Shown: positions 38,202 through 48,078 of the stretch, piece after piece
How positions within the stretch are numbered: position 1 is the first letter of the stretch
How the letters are laid out: each line of letters starts with the position of its first letter
Source of the DNA: Phenylobacterium sp. J426
Lineage (GTDB): Bacteria > Pseudomonadota > Alphaproteobacteria > Caulobacterales > Caulobacteraceae
Reading direction: 5' to 3'
Length of the DNA stretch: 64,000 bases
Assembly: GCF_024699945.1 (NCBI RefSeq)
Contig: NZ_JAJOMY010000001.1
Location: 2,480,001 to 2,544,000 of the forward strand
Notes under the pieces: generated by a model
Databases searched by the model: none
Seen by the model: the letters and a program-made list of their open reading frames with translations, nothing else
What the model was told of the DNA's origin: nothing
Position numbers and translations under genes: made by a program

Positions 38202-39818
38202 ATGCACATCGATCTGAACGCCGCCGACAGCCCTGCCGAACTGAAGACCGACGTGTGCATCGTCGGCGGCGGCGCGGCGGGGATCACCGCGGCGCGACGG
38301 CTGCTTGAACAGGGGCTCTCGGTCGTGCTGCTCGAAAGCGGCGGGCTCGACTACGAGCGCTCGACCGCGGCGCTGAACGCCGGCCAGAACGTCGGCGAGG
38401 CCTATTACGACCTGGAGGACGCACGCCTGCGGTTCTTCGGCGGCACGACGGCGATCTGGGGCGGCCGCATCGCCGAACTGGACCCCATCGACCTGGAGCG
38501 GCGGGACTGGGTGCCCCACTCCGGCTGGCCCATCCGCTGGTCCGAACTCGCCCGGTACTACGGGCCGGCTCGGGCGATCTTCGGCGAGCCGCCCGAGGGC
38601 GCCACCGCGGACGACCTGCGGCGCGCGGGCGCGCCGACGCCGGCCTTCGACGCCGCGCGGCTGGAGGTCGGCGTCTGGACGTTCGACCGCCGGTTCAACC
38701 GCTTCGTGTTCGACGCCTGCTCCGACCTGGTCCGCGACCCGCGCTGCCGGATCGTCACCCATGCGACGGTGACGGAGATCGAGCTCCACGCCGACGCGGG
38801 CCATGTGCGGCGCCTTCGAGCCCGGTCGCTCGCCGGCCGCGGCCTCGCCGTGGACGCGCAGATGTTCATCCTGGCGGCCGGCGGGCTGGAGAACCCCCGG
38901 CTGCTTCTGGCCTCCAACCGGGTGATCGGCGCAGGTATCGGCAACGGCCACGATCAGGTCGGCCGGTACTTCATGGAGCACCCGCACGCGCGCGGCGGAC
39001 GGGTCGTAGGCGCGCGCGCCTGGGACCTGCTGAAAGCGTTCTCGCGCACGCACCGGACGGCCTCGCAGGAGCTCGCGGGCCTGCTGAAGCCGAGCGCCCG
39101 GGCGCAGCAGGACCTCCGCATCCTGAACAGCTCGCTGACCATCGCCGCGCGCCAGCCGGCCGACGCGGCGATGAACTGGGGCGTCCGGGCCTATTCGCGG
39201 CTGAAACACAACATCGCGCCCTCGCGCGGCGGGCGCGCGCTATGGATGACGACCAAGTCGGCGGTGAAGTGGGCGCAGCAGCGCACCGATCCGCTCCGGC
39301 CATGGCTGCTCCACCGGCTGGGCCTGCGCGACCTCGCGCTGCTGGTGCGGGCGGAGCAGGCGCCGAACCCGTCCAGCCGCGTGCTGCTGACCAGCCAGCG
39401 CGACCCGCTGGGCGTGCCGCGGCTGGCGCTGGACTGGCGGACCACGCCGCTGGACGGCGACAGCGTGGGCGGGCTGGTGACCCTGCTGGACGCGGAACTC
39501 CGCCGCCTCGGCTTCGGGCGGGTGGAGCGCGCGCGCTGGCTGGACGAGCCCTACGACGGCTGGCGCACCGATCCGCTGATCAGCGCCCACCCGATCGGCG
39601 GCTACCACCACATGGGAACGACCCGGATGTCGGACGATCCCAGGCAGGGCGTGACCGACGCGTTCGGTCGGGTGCACGGGGTGGAGAACCTCTACGTCGT
39701 CGGCAGCTCCGTCTTCCCGACGTCGGGCTGGGCCAACCCGACGCTGACGATCGCCGCGCTGACCCTGCGGACCAGCGACCAGATCGCGCGGCGCCTGGCG
39801 CGGACGGCGGCGGCCTAG
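38202..39818 (+). CDS. GMC-type FAD oxidoreductase
   Basis: 538 residues, intact. The N-terminal dinucleotide fold is VCIVGGGAAGITAARRLLEQGLSVVLLESGG, followed by FFGGTTAIWGGR. The C-terminal GMC domain carries the active-site histidine in GGYHHMGTTRMSDDP and the closing YVVGSSVFPTSGWANPTLTIAAL. No signal peptide. Relatives oxidise sugars, inositols or cholesterol-type alcohols; the substrate is not evident. It is the last plus-strand gene before a Nudix gene on the other strand. Confidence 0.9.
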   Translation: MHIDLNAADSPAELKTDVCIVGGGAAGITAARRLLEQGLSVVLLESGGLDYERSTAALNAGQNVGEAYYDLEDARLRFFGGTTAIWGGRIAELDPIDLERRDWVPHSGWPIRWSELARYYGPARAIFGEPPEGATADDLRRAGAPTPAFDAARLEVGVWTFDRRFNRFVFDACSDLVRDPRCRIVTHATVTEIELHADAGHVRRLRARSLAGRGLAVDAQMFILAAGGLENPRLLLASNRVIGAGIGNGHDQVGRYFMEHPHARGGRVVGARAWDLLKAFSRTHRTASQELAGLLKPSARAQQDLRILNSSLTIAARQPADAAMNWGVRAYSRLKHNIAPSRGGRALWMTTKSAVKWAQQRTDPLRPWLLHRLGLRDLALLVRAEQAPNPSSRVLLTSQRDPLGVPRLALDWRTTPLDGDSVGGLVTLLDAELRRLGFGRVERARWLDEPYDGWRTDPLISAHPIGGYHHMGTTRMSDDPRQGVTDAFGRVHGVENLYVVGSSVFPTSGWANPTLTIAALTLRTSDQIARRLARTAAA

Positions 39819-39834
39819 GCGGGCGACCGGCGGC

Positions 39835-40245
39835 TCAGCCGCCCAAAGCCCGCGCCGCCTCCCGGGCGGAGGACGCGAGGGGAGCGGGCAGGGCGTCGAG
39901 GGCGAACCAGCCGAGGCCCGTGTGCTTCTCGGGCTCGAGCAGGGCGGGCTCGCCGTCGAAGGTCCGGGCCAGGAACACCGGCGACACCCAGTGCGCCGCC
40001 TCTTCGGAGACAATGAGGTCGACGAGGCAGAGGAGCTCGAGCGGGCCGAGCTGCAGACCCAGCTCCTCGGCGACCTCGCGGCGGGCGGCGGCCTCGGTGG
40101 GCTCGCCGAAGTCGACCTTGCCGCCCGGCAGGCTCCAGGAGTCGGCCTCGGGGGACCGCGCGCGACGGATCAGCAACAGCGCGCCGTCGCGGACAATGGC
40201 GACGCCGCAGCCGACGCGCGGGGCATTCGGGACAGGAGACGACAT
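39835..40245 (-). CDS. Nudix hydrolase
   Basis: 136 residues. The Nudix box is complete: GKVDFGEPTEAAARREVAEELGL, near residues 42-64, carrying the REVAEE metal ligands. The N-terminal strand VGCGVAIVRDGALLLIRRA is typical of MutT/ADP-ribose-type members. It hydrolyses a nucleoside diphosphate linked to another moiety. Substrate not predictable. It ends 16 bases from the GMC stop. Confidence 0.92.
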   Translation of the reverse strand: MSSPVPNAPRVGCGVAIVRDGALLLIRRARSPEADSWSLPGGKVDFGEPTEAAARREVAEELGLQLGPLELLCLVDLIVSEEAAHWVSPVFLARTFDGEPALLEPEKHTGLGWFALDALPAPLASSAREAARALGG

Positions 40246-40448
40246 CGGGCGAGGGTCCCAGAGTCGGCGCCGGCTTTCCAGCCGCCGCGGCCGCCCCTCT
40301 GGAGCTTGACGGCGTCAAGGCCGGACGAGGACGCCCCTGCGAGCCAAGGCGCATGATCTCCGCCCACGGAGCGCGATGCTGACCTTGCTGGGCTACCGGC
40401 GGATCCGGGATGCGGGATGCGGGATGCGAGATGCGGGGGGCGTGACGC

Positions 40449-41222
40449 CTATCGCGTCTGGCCGCCGTCGACCGGGACCACGGCGCCGGTCATGAAGCTG
40501 GCGCGCGGGGAGAGCAGGAAGGCGGCGACCGCGCCGATCTCCTCGGGGCGGCCGAAGCGCTTGAGGGGGACCTCGCGGTTGATCCAGCGGGTCCAGTTCT
40601 CGGCCCGCGGGCCGTTGGCGCGCTCCTCCCACTCGCCGCCGGGGAAGATGATGTTGCCGGGCGCGATGGCGTTGATGCGCACGCCGCTGGCGCCGGCGAT
40701 GCGGGCGAGCTCCTTGGTCAGGTGGTTCATCGCCGATTTGGAGACGCCGTAGGTCAGCGGCGTGCCGAGCGCGCCGAGGCCCGCGATCGAGCTGATCAGC
40801 AGGACCGACCCCTCCTTGCGCGGGGTCATGCGGCGGAGCGCGGCGCGGGCCAGCCGCCAGGCGCTGTCGAGGTTCTGCGAGAAGCCGGCGTCCCAGGTCT
40901 CGTCGTCGACCTCGAAGCCGGGCGGGCAGGGATGCAGGCCGACGTTGGCGACCGCGCCGAAGATCGGGCCGAGCTCGTCCTCGGCGCGGGCGACGGCGTC
41001 CTCGATCACCCGGGTGTCGCGCATGTCGCCGGCGATGGCGAGCAGGCGGTCGTCGCCGTAGGTCCCGGCGAGCCGCGCGCGCTGGGCCTCCAGCGCCTCG
41101 GCGCCGCGAGCGGTGATCGCCACCTTGGCGCCCTCGGCCAGGCAGGCCTCCAGGATGCCCAGGCCGATGCCGCGGCTGGCGCCGGCGATGAAGACGACCT
41201 TGCCGTCGAGTCCGAGATCCAT
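40449..41222 (-). CDS. Short-chain dehydrogenase/reductase
   Basis: 257 residues of the classical SDR family. The cofactor loop is GASRGIGLGI near residue 14, ANVGLHP replaces the usual NNAG, and the catalytic Tyr-x3-Lys is YGVSKSAMN near 162 with the serine in LLISSIAGLG. IAPGNIIFPGG and TGAVVPVDGGQ close the fold. The cofactor is probably NADP, judging from the Ser-Arg after the first glycine. Substrate unknown. Confidence 0.92.
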   Translation of the reverse strand: MDLGLDGKVVFIAGASRGIGLGILEACLAEGAKVAITARGAEALEAQRARLAGTYGDDRLLAIAGDMRDTRVIEDAVARAEDELGPIFGAVANVGLHPCPPGFEVDDETWDAGFSQNLDSAWRLARAALRRMTPRKEGSVLLISSIAGLGALGTPLTYGVSKSAMNHLTKELARIAGASGVRINAIAPGNIIFPGGEWEERANGPRAENWTRWINREVPLKRFGRPEEIGAVAAFLLSPRASFMTGAVVPVDGGQTR

Positions 41223-41364
41223 GCGCGCCTCCGATGCGAACAGCAGGCAGCCAATACATGTGCCGCCGCGTCAGAGAAGTCCCACACGTGTGGCGCCGCG
41301 GACGCAACCCTGTGCGGTCTGAAGGGTTATGATCGGCCGAACGCCGTTCACCGTGTGCCCGCAG

Positions 41365-41553
41365 ATGACGCCTGACGATTGCCGCCGACGAGCCGACGAC
41401 CTGCTGCGCGCAGCCGCGCAGGCCGCCAACATGCGCGAGCGCGGCCAGCTGATCGACGAGGCCATGCGCTATCACAACATGGCTCAGGACAACGGACAGG
41501 GGGCCCGCGCGGCCGAGGCCGACGACGGATCGGATCCGGACGCCCGGACCTGA
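41365..41553 (+). CDS. Small hypothetical protein
   Basis: 62 residues from ATG 41365; an in-frame ATG at 41329 is an alternative. The pattern TPDDCRRRADDLLRAAAQAANMRERGQLIDEAMRY resembles the short helical proteins with a C-R-x-x-A core, and parallels the protein at 41743. It is followed by a terminator hairpin. Function unknown. Confidence 0.55.
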   Translation: MTPDDCRRRADDLLRAAAQAANMRERGQLIDEAMRYHNMAQDNGQGARAAEADDGSDPDART

Positions 41554-41571
41554 GGGTTCTTCGAAAGCGAA

Positions 41572-41599
41572 GAGCCCCCGGCCCGTGCGCCGGGGGCTC
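41572..41599 (+). terminator. Terminator hairpin
   Basis: GAGCCCCCGGC (41572-41582) and GCCGGGGGCTC (41589-41599) form a perfect 11-bp stem with a six-base loop, 18 bases after the stop of the small protein gene at 41553. No clear T-run follows. Confidence 0.65.
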
Positions 41600-41742
41600 C
41601 TAACGCGACTGGAGAGCGCATTCGTTGGGGGACGAACGCTCCGAGGCAACGGCGCCGCTTGCCGCGCAGTTCCTGGATTCGGCCTCAGCGCGTAGAAATA
41701 CGGGAACCCGGAACGCCGTTCGCTCTTGCTAGCGTGCGGACC

Positions 41743-41901
41743 ATGAAGCGGCCCGTGGACTATCGCCGGAACGCACAGGAATGCCGCAAGCTCGCCGCGC
41801 GGATGCCGCCGGCGCACAAGCAGCAATTGCTGGAAATGGCGCGCCAGTGGGAGGCGATGGCCGAGGAAGAAGCCCGCGGCGCCGCCAACGACGAACGCTG
41901 A
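41743..41901 (+). CDS. Small hypothetical protein (DYRRNAQECRKLA type)
   Basis: 52 residues. The sequence VDYRRNAQECRKLAARMP and then QQLLEMARQWEAMAEEE belongs to a family of very short helical proteins widespread in alphaproteobacteria. It shares the C-R-x-x-A and QL-x-E-A-x-x-W/Y spacing with the protein at 41365. No function known. Confidence 0.65.
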   Translation: MKRPVDYRRNAQECRKLAARMPPAHKQQLLEMARQWEAMAEEEARGAANDER

Positions 41902-41994
41902 GGCCGGCGCCGGAAAAGCCGCCGCCTTTGTCGGATCGGCGGAGCCTGGCGCGTCCTTGGGGCCAGCCTCGCGGATGATCGGAAGGAGCGCGCC

Positions 41995-42219
41995 GTGGCC
42001 GAAGCGAAGATCAAGGGACCGGCGTCCTACTTCCCCTCGATCGAGAAGACCTACGGCCGGCCGATCGCCGAATGGAAGGCGCTGGTGCGCCGCCACCAGC
42101 CGGCGAAGCATATGGCGCTCGTCGCGATGCTGAAGACCGAACACGGGATGGGCCACGGGCACGCCAACGCCATCGTGGCCCACACGCTGGCCGAGGACCT
42201 GGCGGAAGATCAGGCCTGA
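41995..42219 (+). CDS. DUF4287 domain protein
   Basis: 74 residues from GTG 41995, with AAGGAG seven bases upstream. The segment SIEKTYGRPIAEWKALVR and the ending MLKTEHGMGHGHANAIVAHTLA are characteristic of DUF4287. These short proteins are cytosolic and uncharacterised. Confidence 0.85.
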   Translation: MAEAKIKGPASYFPSIEKTYGRPIAEWKALVRRHQPAKHMALVAMLKTEHGMGHGHANAIVAHTLAEDLAEDQA

Positions 42220-42297
42220 TCTTGCCTCGGGCCGGGCGTCGTCCTAGAGCCCTGACGACCGATCCGTGTAGAGCATCGGGCTGACCAAGGGAGTTCG

Positions 42298-42842
42298 GTG
42301 GCGCCGCCTGGGCCGTCGCAGAGTGGGGACGGGGGAGCCCGCTGGTCCGCGCGTTCTTCGAGCGCCGCGAGGCCCTGATCCTGTTCGTGGCGGCGCGGAC
42401 GCGCGACATGGCCACGGCCGAGGACGTGGTGCAGGACCTGTATCTGAAGATTGCGGGACTGGACCCCACGGCCGAGGTGCGGGCGCCCGAGGCGCTGCTC
42501 TACCGCATGGCGGCCAACCTGCTGGTGGATCATGCGCGCAGCGTGCAGCGGTCGTCGCGCCGGAGCGCCGAGTGGCGGCTGGAGACCCGCACCGTGATGG
42601 ACGGCCAGGACGTGGCGCACGATCCGCCGGCCGACGAGGTGGTGATCGGCAAGGAGCGGGTGCGGCTGCTGGCCGACGCCGTCGCCAGCCTGCCGCCGCA
42701 GATGGGCCGGGCGTTCCGTCTCCACAAGCTGGACGGCATGACGCAGGCCCAGACCGCCCAGGTCATGGGCGTCTCGGTGAAGATGGTCGAGGCGCACATC
42801 GCCGCCGCCATCAAGCATCTGGCGCAGAGGCTGCGGTCATGA
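42298..42842 (+). CDS. ECF RNA polymerase sigma factor, FecI type, frame broken near the start
   Basis: About 181 residues after repair. The sigma-2 region reads LVRAFFERREALILFVAARTRD and AEDVVQDLYLKI; the sigma-4 region reads SLPPQMGRAFRLHKLDGMTQAQTAQVMGVSVKMVEAHIAAAIKHL. This is the FecI-like group paired with FecR. A GTG at 42298 has an excellent AGGGAG site, but its frame meets the domain frame only if one base is restored in the G5 run 42331-42335; GTG 42323 with one base removed is an alternative. FecR and a receptor with an STN domain follow. Confidence 0.88.
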
Positions 42843-42894
42843 TGTTTTCGGCGCGACATAGGGGTGGGACGGTGCGGCGCCGTCTGTTCTGCCG

Positions 42895-43881
42895 ATGACC
42901 AGCATGGCGACGCGGAACGAGGAGGTGATGGCGCAGGCCAGCGCTTGGCTCGCGCGTCTGCAACGCGACGAGGTCAGCGAGGCGGACGGGCTGGCGTTCG
43001 ACGCCTGGCTGGCCGCCGCGCCCGACCACCCCGAGGCCTATCGCGCCGCCCTGGCCGCCTGGCAGGCGTTCGACGGCTGCGAAGCCGCGGTGCTGGACGA
43101 ACTGGCCGCCGAGGCCACGCGCGAGACGCGCCGCGCCGCGCGGCGGCCCGGAGCCAGCCGGCGCTGGCTGATCGGCGGCGGGATGGCGATCGCGGCCGGG
43201 CTGACGGCGGTGGCGGTGCTCCCGACGCTGGACGCCCCGACGGTCCAGACCTACGCCACGGGCAAGGGCCAGCACGAGCGCATCACCCTGGCCGACGGCT
43301 CGGTGGTCGACCTCAACGCCGAGAGCCAACTGACGGTGCGCTTCGGACGCCGGGCCCGCGAGGTGGAGCTGGGCGACGGCCAGGCGGTGTTCGACGTGGC
43401 GCATGACGCCAAGCGGCCCTTCACCATCGAGGCGTCGGGACGTGCGGTGCGGGTGCTGGGCACCCAGTTCGACGTGCGAAACCGCGCCGGCGACGTGACC
43501 GTGACGGTCGCGCGAGGCCGCGTGCAGGTGCGGCCCGTCGCCTCAGTCCAGGGAGGCCAGGCCTTCGTCCTAACCCCGGGGCAGCGGCTGGCGATCCGCC
43601 GGACGGGTGCGGCCGAACTGAGCGACGTGGACCCGCAGGAGACGCTGAACTGGCGCTCGGGCCGCCTTGTGTACCGGGGCGAGCCGCTGGCCGAGGTGGT
43701 GGCGGACCTGAACCGCGAATTCGTCGAACAGATCGAGGTGACCGACCCGACGCTGGCCCGGATGCCGGTGACGGGCGTCATCGTGCTGGACGACCAGGCC
43801 TCGGTCGCCGCGCGTCTGTCCTTGATGCTCCCGGTAAGATCGGTACCTTCCGAGCGGGGGCTGCTGCTGCTTCGGAAATGA
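42895..43881 (+). CDS. FecR-type transmembrane sigma regulator
   Basis: 328 residues. An N-terminal cytoplasmic DUF4880 domain (EEVMAQASAWLARLQRDEVSE, PDHPEAYRAALAAWQAFDG) leads to one membrane helix (WLIGGGMAIAAGLTAVAVL, near residue 85). The periplasmic FecR domain contains ITLADGSVVDLNAESQLTVRF and GRAVRVLGTQFDVRN. A C-terminal domain (LVYRGEPLAEVVADLN) is typical for signal contact with the receptor STN. It relays binding of the ligand by the downstream receptor to the upstream sigma factor. Confidence 0.95.
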   Translation: MTSMATRNEEVMAQASAWLARLQRDEVSEADGLAFDAWLAAAPDHPEAYRAALAAWQAFDGCEAAVLDELAAEATRETRRAARRPGASRRWLIGGGMAIAAGLTAVAVLPTLDAPTVQTYATGKGQHERITLADGSVVDLNAESQLTVRFGRRAREVELGDGQAVFDVAHDAKRPFTIEASGRAVRVLGTQFDVRNRAGDVTVTVARGRVQVRPVASVQGGQAFVLTPGQRLAIRRTGAAELSDVDPQETLNWRSGRLVYRGEPLAEVVADLNREFVEQIEVTDPTLARMPVTGVIVLDDQASVAARLSLMLPVRSVPSERGLLLLRK

Positions 43882-43924
43882 CCGGGGGCTCGTCCCCTGG
43901 CGGACGATCCGGGCTGAGGCGGAG

Positions 43925-46310
43925 CTGACCATCCATAGGCGTCGGGAGTGGGGAGCCGCCATCGCGTGCGTTGCGATGGCGCTGGGCGGCGGCGACCCCG
44001 CCGCGGCCGCGCCCGCGCGCGTCCGGTTCCGCATCCAGCCGCAACCCTATCCCGAGGCGCTGCTGGACTTGGCGCAACAGGCGAACGTGACGCTGATCGG
44101 GGCGGCCGCCTGCCCGGGCGTCTCGCGCGTTCGCCTGGCCGGGGCCATGACCGTGGAAGAGGCCCTGTCGCGGCTGCTGGCCGGGGCGCCCTGCAACTGG
44201 CGGATGATCGCGCCGGGCGCGCTGGAGATCACCCCGGCCCGCCAGGGCGAGGCCGCGCGGCCCGCCCCGGGCCCGCCGGTGACGGTGGGCGAACTGCTGG
44301 TGACCGCGACCAAGCGGGTGGCCGACCCGCGGGAGCTGGCCGTCGGCATCACCGCCATCCCGCGGCGGCGGCTGCGCGAGACCGGCGCCAGCGATCCGGG
44401 CGACGCGGCGGCGCAGATGGCGGGGGGTGCTGACCACCAACCTGGGCCCCGGGCGCAACAAGCTGCTGCTGCGCGGCCTGGCCGACGGGGTCTTCACGGG
44501 CCGGGCGCGGACGACGGTGGCCACCTACCTCGACGACATCCCGGTGAACTACAACGCCCCGGACCCGGATTTCCGGCTGGTGGACGTGGAGCGGGTGGAG
44601 GTGGCGCGCGGGCCGCACGGGGCGCTGTACGGCGCCGGTGCCATGGCCGGGGTCTATCGCATCGTCACCCGCAAGCCGGACCTGGGCCAATGGTCGGCCG
44701 AGGCGCTGGCGACCGGCGCCACGACGCGGGGCGGGGGGCCGAGCGGCGCGGTGGAGGGCTACGTCAACCTGCCGCTGGTCGGCGACATGGCCGGCCTGCG
44801 GCTGTCGGCCTACCACGAGGTGCAGGGCGGCTATCTCGACGACGTGGTCCAGAACCGCAGCAACGTCGACCGGACCGAGCGCCAGGGGGCGCGGCTGAGC
44901 TTCCTGGCCCAGCCGAAGGACGAGCTGTCGATCACCCTGACCGGCGCGGCCCAGCACCTGCGCTCGGAGGACACCCACTACACGATCCGCGGCATCGGCC
45001 GGAAACGGGCGGTGCTGATCCCCGAGCCGCACGTCAACGACATCGAGCTGCTGACCGGGGTCGTGCGCTATTCGTGGGCCGATGCGGAGCTGACGTCGGC
45101 GACCGGCTTCGTGCGCCACGCCTACGGCAGCCTGTTCGACGCGACCCCGGTGCAGGAGAACTACACGGCGCGCGCCGAAACATCGGCCTACTCCGAGCGC
45201 ACCCGCACCCGGATGCTGGTGCAGGACCTGGTGCTGACGTCGCGCGGGGCCTCGAGCCTGGAATGGCTGGCCGGGCTCTACGCGTCCGAGGCGCGGCTGA
45301 ACTCGCCGAGCGAACTGCTGGCCCAGAACACCGGCCAGCCGAACGTCTCGGTCTATTCCGAGCTGCGGCACGAGACGATCCGAGAGTTCGCCGGCTATGC
45401 CGAACTGGCCTACGAGCCGTCGCCGGGCTGGACGCTGGCGGTGGGCGGGCGGCTGTACCACATCGACCGGCGCATCCGCTCGGACGTGGCCTCCGAGCGG
45501 TTCGCGCCGCGCAGCCTGGACCGCAGCAACCAGTTCACCGGCTTCTCGCCCAAGATCTCGCTGCAGCGGCAGTTCGAGAACGGCGACCTGGTCTATGCGG
45601 TGATCAGCGAGGGCTTCCGGCCGGGCGGGGTCAACACCGGCGGCACGCTGCCGGCCCCCGAAGCGCAGGAGACCTTCTCCTCCGACCGGCTGCGCAACTA
45701 CGAGATGGGCGTGAAGCTGGAGCGCTTCCAGCGCCGGCTGTCGCTGAGCTCGGCGGTCTATTACGACGTCTGGAAGGACATCCAGACCGACCAGTTCCGG
45801 GAATCCGGGATCCCCTACACCACCAATGCCGGCGACGCCCACGTCCTGGGCCTCGAGGCCGAGTTCGCGCTGCGCACCGACAACGGCTTCCTGGCGCAGC
45901 TGAACGGGCGGGTCACCCGCACCCGGACGGCCAACGCCAACCTCGAGTTCATCCCGATCCTGGCCAAGACCCTGCCGGGCGCGCCGCCGGTGTCGGGGGG
46001 CGCGCTGCTGAGCTACGAGCGCCCGGTGTTCGGCGACTGGACGGGACGGATCGTCGGCCAGGCGATCTATGTGGGCCTGTCGCGGGTTTCGTTCGACCCG
46101 CGCCTGCCGAAGACCGGCGGATTCACCCAGACGCGGCTGCTGGCCGAGCTGAGCCGCGACGGCCGCGGGGCGCAGGTGTTCGTCACCAACACCCTGGATC
46201 CGTTCCGCGACACGTTCTCGTTCGGCAATCCGTTCACCGCCCCCCAGGCGCGCCAGATCACCCCGCAGCGCCCCATCACCGTGGGCGCGACCCTCTTCGC
46301 GGCGTTCTAG
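43925..46310 (+). CDS. TonB-dependent transducer with STN domain, frame broken
   Basis: About 790 residues. A signal peptide (REWGAAIACVAMALGG) precedes an STN domain (FRIQPQPYPEALLDLAQQANVTL, AMTVEEALSRLLAGAPCNW). A TonB box (GELLVTATKR), plug and barrel follow, ending TVGATLFAAF with the terminal aromatic. The start is uncertain: CTG 43925 would give the full signal peptide, ATG 43976 is the first canonical codon. The break is in the G6 run 44422-44427; five G give AAAQMAGVLTTNLGPGRNK. Two other G6 tracts in this gene, near 44732 and 45997, keep frame. Probable siderophore or similar ligand; it signals to FecR. Confidence 0.9.
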
Positions 46311-46849
46311 ACGAAAATCTTTCGACCCGACCTAGGGTTGGGGACACGCGGCGCCGTCTTCCCCGCGACCTACGGCTCCGTGACAAGTCCGCAGGTCGTC
46401 AATCGGATGCGCCTTTGACCGGCGCAGCAGTCAAACGTCGCGTGCGTTCCGAGCCCACGGTCACGCGACGGGCGGCTGAGGGCGGCCCTGGCGGGAGAGC
46501 GTCAGGGCCGCGCCTCCCTTGGACGGGCCTGCGGCGACGCGGGCCGACGATCCCGTTTGGCCCTTATCCACAGCAATGCTAGGCTGGCGCCGTCGATGGC
46601 GGCCGGCTCGGGCCGCGCCAAGCGCCCCAGGCGAACTCGGGGCGCGGGAACATCGACCCCGCGTCGGCTCTCCAGTCGCTGGCACGAGACCTATCGCCCC
46701 GGTTCGAGGATCGTCACACCCTCAGCCGGGGCCTCTCGTTTTCTTTCCGGTTCCCGATCCCAGTGCGCCGCCCGCACGCGCGGCGTTGGCTCACGCCAGG
46801 GAACTGCGGCAGTGTCGGCCCGAACCGAAGAACCGCCTCGAGGGGATCC
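46311..46849. other. Intergenic stretch of about 540 bases
   Basis: No credible gene. It holds a 9-bp stem GCGGCCCTG/CAGGGCCGC (46482-46490 with 46503-46511) that may terminate the receptor operon. A G/C-rich tract near 46600-46720 follows, with partial palindromes. A GGTTCGA-like string near 46700 is not part of a tRNA cloverleaf. The promoter of the nitroreductase should lie at the right end. Confidence 0.6.
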
Positions 46850-47527
46850 ATGGAATTCGACGACGTCGTGCTCGGCCGCCGGAGCATCCGCGGCTACAAG
46901 CCGGACCCCGTGCCGAGGGCGCTGATCGAGGAGATCCTGACGCTGGCGATGCGGGCGCCGTCGTCGATGAACACCCAGCCCTGGAACTTCTACGTCGTCA
47001 CCGGCGAGCCGCTGGACCGCATCCGGGCCGGCAACACCGAGCGCAACCTGGCGGGCGTGCCGCACAGCCGCGAGTTCCGGACCGGGGAGGCCTTCGCCGG
47101 CGTCCACCGGGAGCGGCAGATCGGCGTCGCCAAGCAGCTGTTCGCGGCCATGGGCATCGCGCGTGAGGACACCGCCATGCGCCAGGACTGGGTGCTGCGC
47201 GGCTTCCGGCAGTTCGACGCGCCGGTGTGCGTGATCATCACCTACGACAAGGTGCTCGCGAGCAGCGACGACACGCCCTTCGACTGCGGAGCGGTGACCA
47301 ACTGCCTGGTCAACGCGGCGTGGTCGCGGGGGCTGGGCTGCGTGATCAACAGCCAGGGGATCATGCAGTCGCCGGTGGTGCGCGAGCACGCCGGAATCGC
47401 CGACGACCAGGTGATCATGAAGGCGATCGCGCTGGGCTGGCCCGACGACAGCTTCCCGGCCAATGCAGTGGTCTCGGAGCGCAAGAGCGTGGCCGAGGCC
47501 ACGACCTTCGTCGGGTTCGGCGACTAG
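46850..47527 (+). CDS. Nitroreductase family protein
   Basis: 225 residues of the FMN-dependent nitroreductase fold. The N-terminal FMN contact is VVLGRRSIRGYKPDPVPRALIEEIL, followed by APSSMNTQPWNFYVVTG near residue 38, and a C-terminal AIALGWPDDSFPANAVVSERK. It reduces nitroaromatics, quinones or flavins with NAD(P)H. ATG 46850 follows an AGGGG. No signal peptide. Confidence 0.9.
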   Translation: MEFDDVVLGRRSIRGYKPDPVPRALIEEILTLAMRAPSSMNTQPWNFYVVTGEPLDRIRAGNTERNLAGVPHSREFRTGEAFAGVHRERQIGVAKQLFAAMGIAREDTAMRQDWVLRGFRQFDAPVCVIITYDKVLASSDDTPFDCGAVTNCLVNAAWSRGLGCVINSQGIMQSPVVREHAGIADDQVIMKAIALGWPDDSFPANAVVSERKSVAEATTFVGFGD

Positions 47528-47551
47528 CGGCGCCGAGCCCGGTCAGCGGCG

Positions 47552-47944
47552 TCAGATGTCGGCCTGGTTGGCGAGCGAGGCCAGGGCGACGACGATCTGG
47601 GCCGGGGCGAAGGGCTTGGTGACGATGACGCTGAGCGGCACGCCCTTGGACGCCCACTCGTGGCTGCTGTCGCCGGTGACGTAGACGATGGGCAGGCTGG
47701 GGTTCAGCTGGCGCGCGCGGCTGGCCACCTCCCATCCGCTGCGGCCGCCCTTCAGCCTGACGTCGGTGACGAGGCCGTGGAGATCGCGCGCCCGGTCCAT
47801 CTCGAGGATGGCGATCGCTTCCGAGGCGCTGGCGGCGGTGCGGACCCCGTAGCCGCCATCCTCGAGCGCGGCCTGGATGACCTCGAGGACGAGCGCCTCG
47901 TCATCGACGGCCAGCACGACGGGCATGGGGGAAAGGACAGACAT
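47552..47944 (-). CDS. Single-domain response regulator
   Basis: 130 residues, only a receiver domain. The acidic pair is in VVLAVDDEALV, the phospho-acceptor aspartate in GLVTDVRLKG near residue 62 and the lysine in VIVTKPFAP near 112. There is no output domain. It lies 134 bases downstream of the HWE kinase gene on the same strand and is its probable partner. Confidence 0.92.
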   Translation of the reverse strand: MSVLSPMPVVLAVDDEALVLEVIQAALEDGGYGVRTAASASEAIAILEMDRARDLHGLVTDVRLKGGRSGWEVASRARQLNPSLPIVYVTGDSSHEWASKGVPLSVIVTKPFAPAQIVVALASLANQADI

Positions 47945-48078
47945 GGGCTCACCTGCTCGACGGGCGGGAGCACACTCTGTCTCTCTGGCTGGCGCAGCCG
48001 GTTTCGGCGCCAACTGAACCCAGTTTATGGGAGGCCCGGCCGCAAACCAATGTAATTCGCTGCGGCGCGGCGCCGCGT

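Noticed and set aside
44422..44427. Phase-variable (contingency) G tract in the STN receptor
   Set aside because: Tracts of six are short for slipped-strand switching and the same +1 pattern occurs in unrelated housekeeping-type genes such as BtuF-like and MBL proteins.
46690..46740. tRNA-like GGTTCGA string
   Set aside because: The flanks do not pair as a T-arm and no acceptor or anticodon stem can be drawn.
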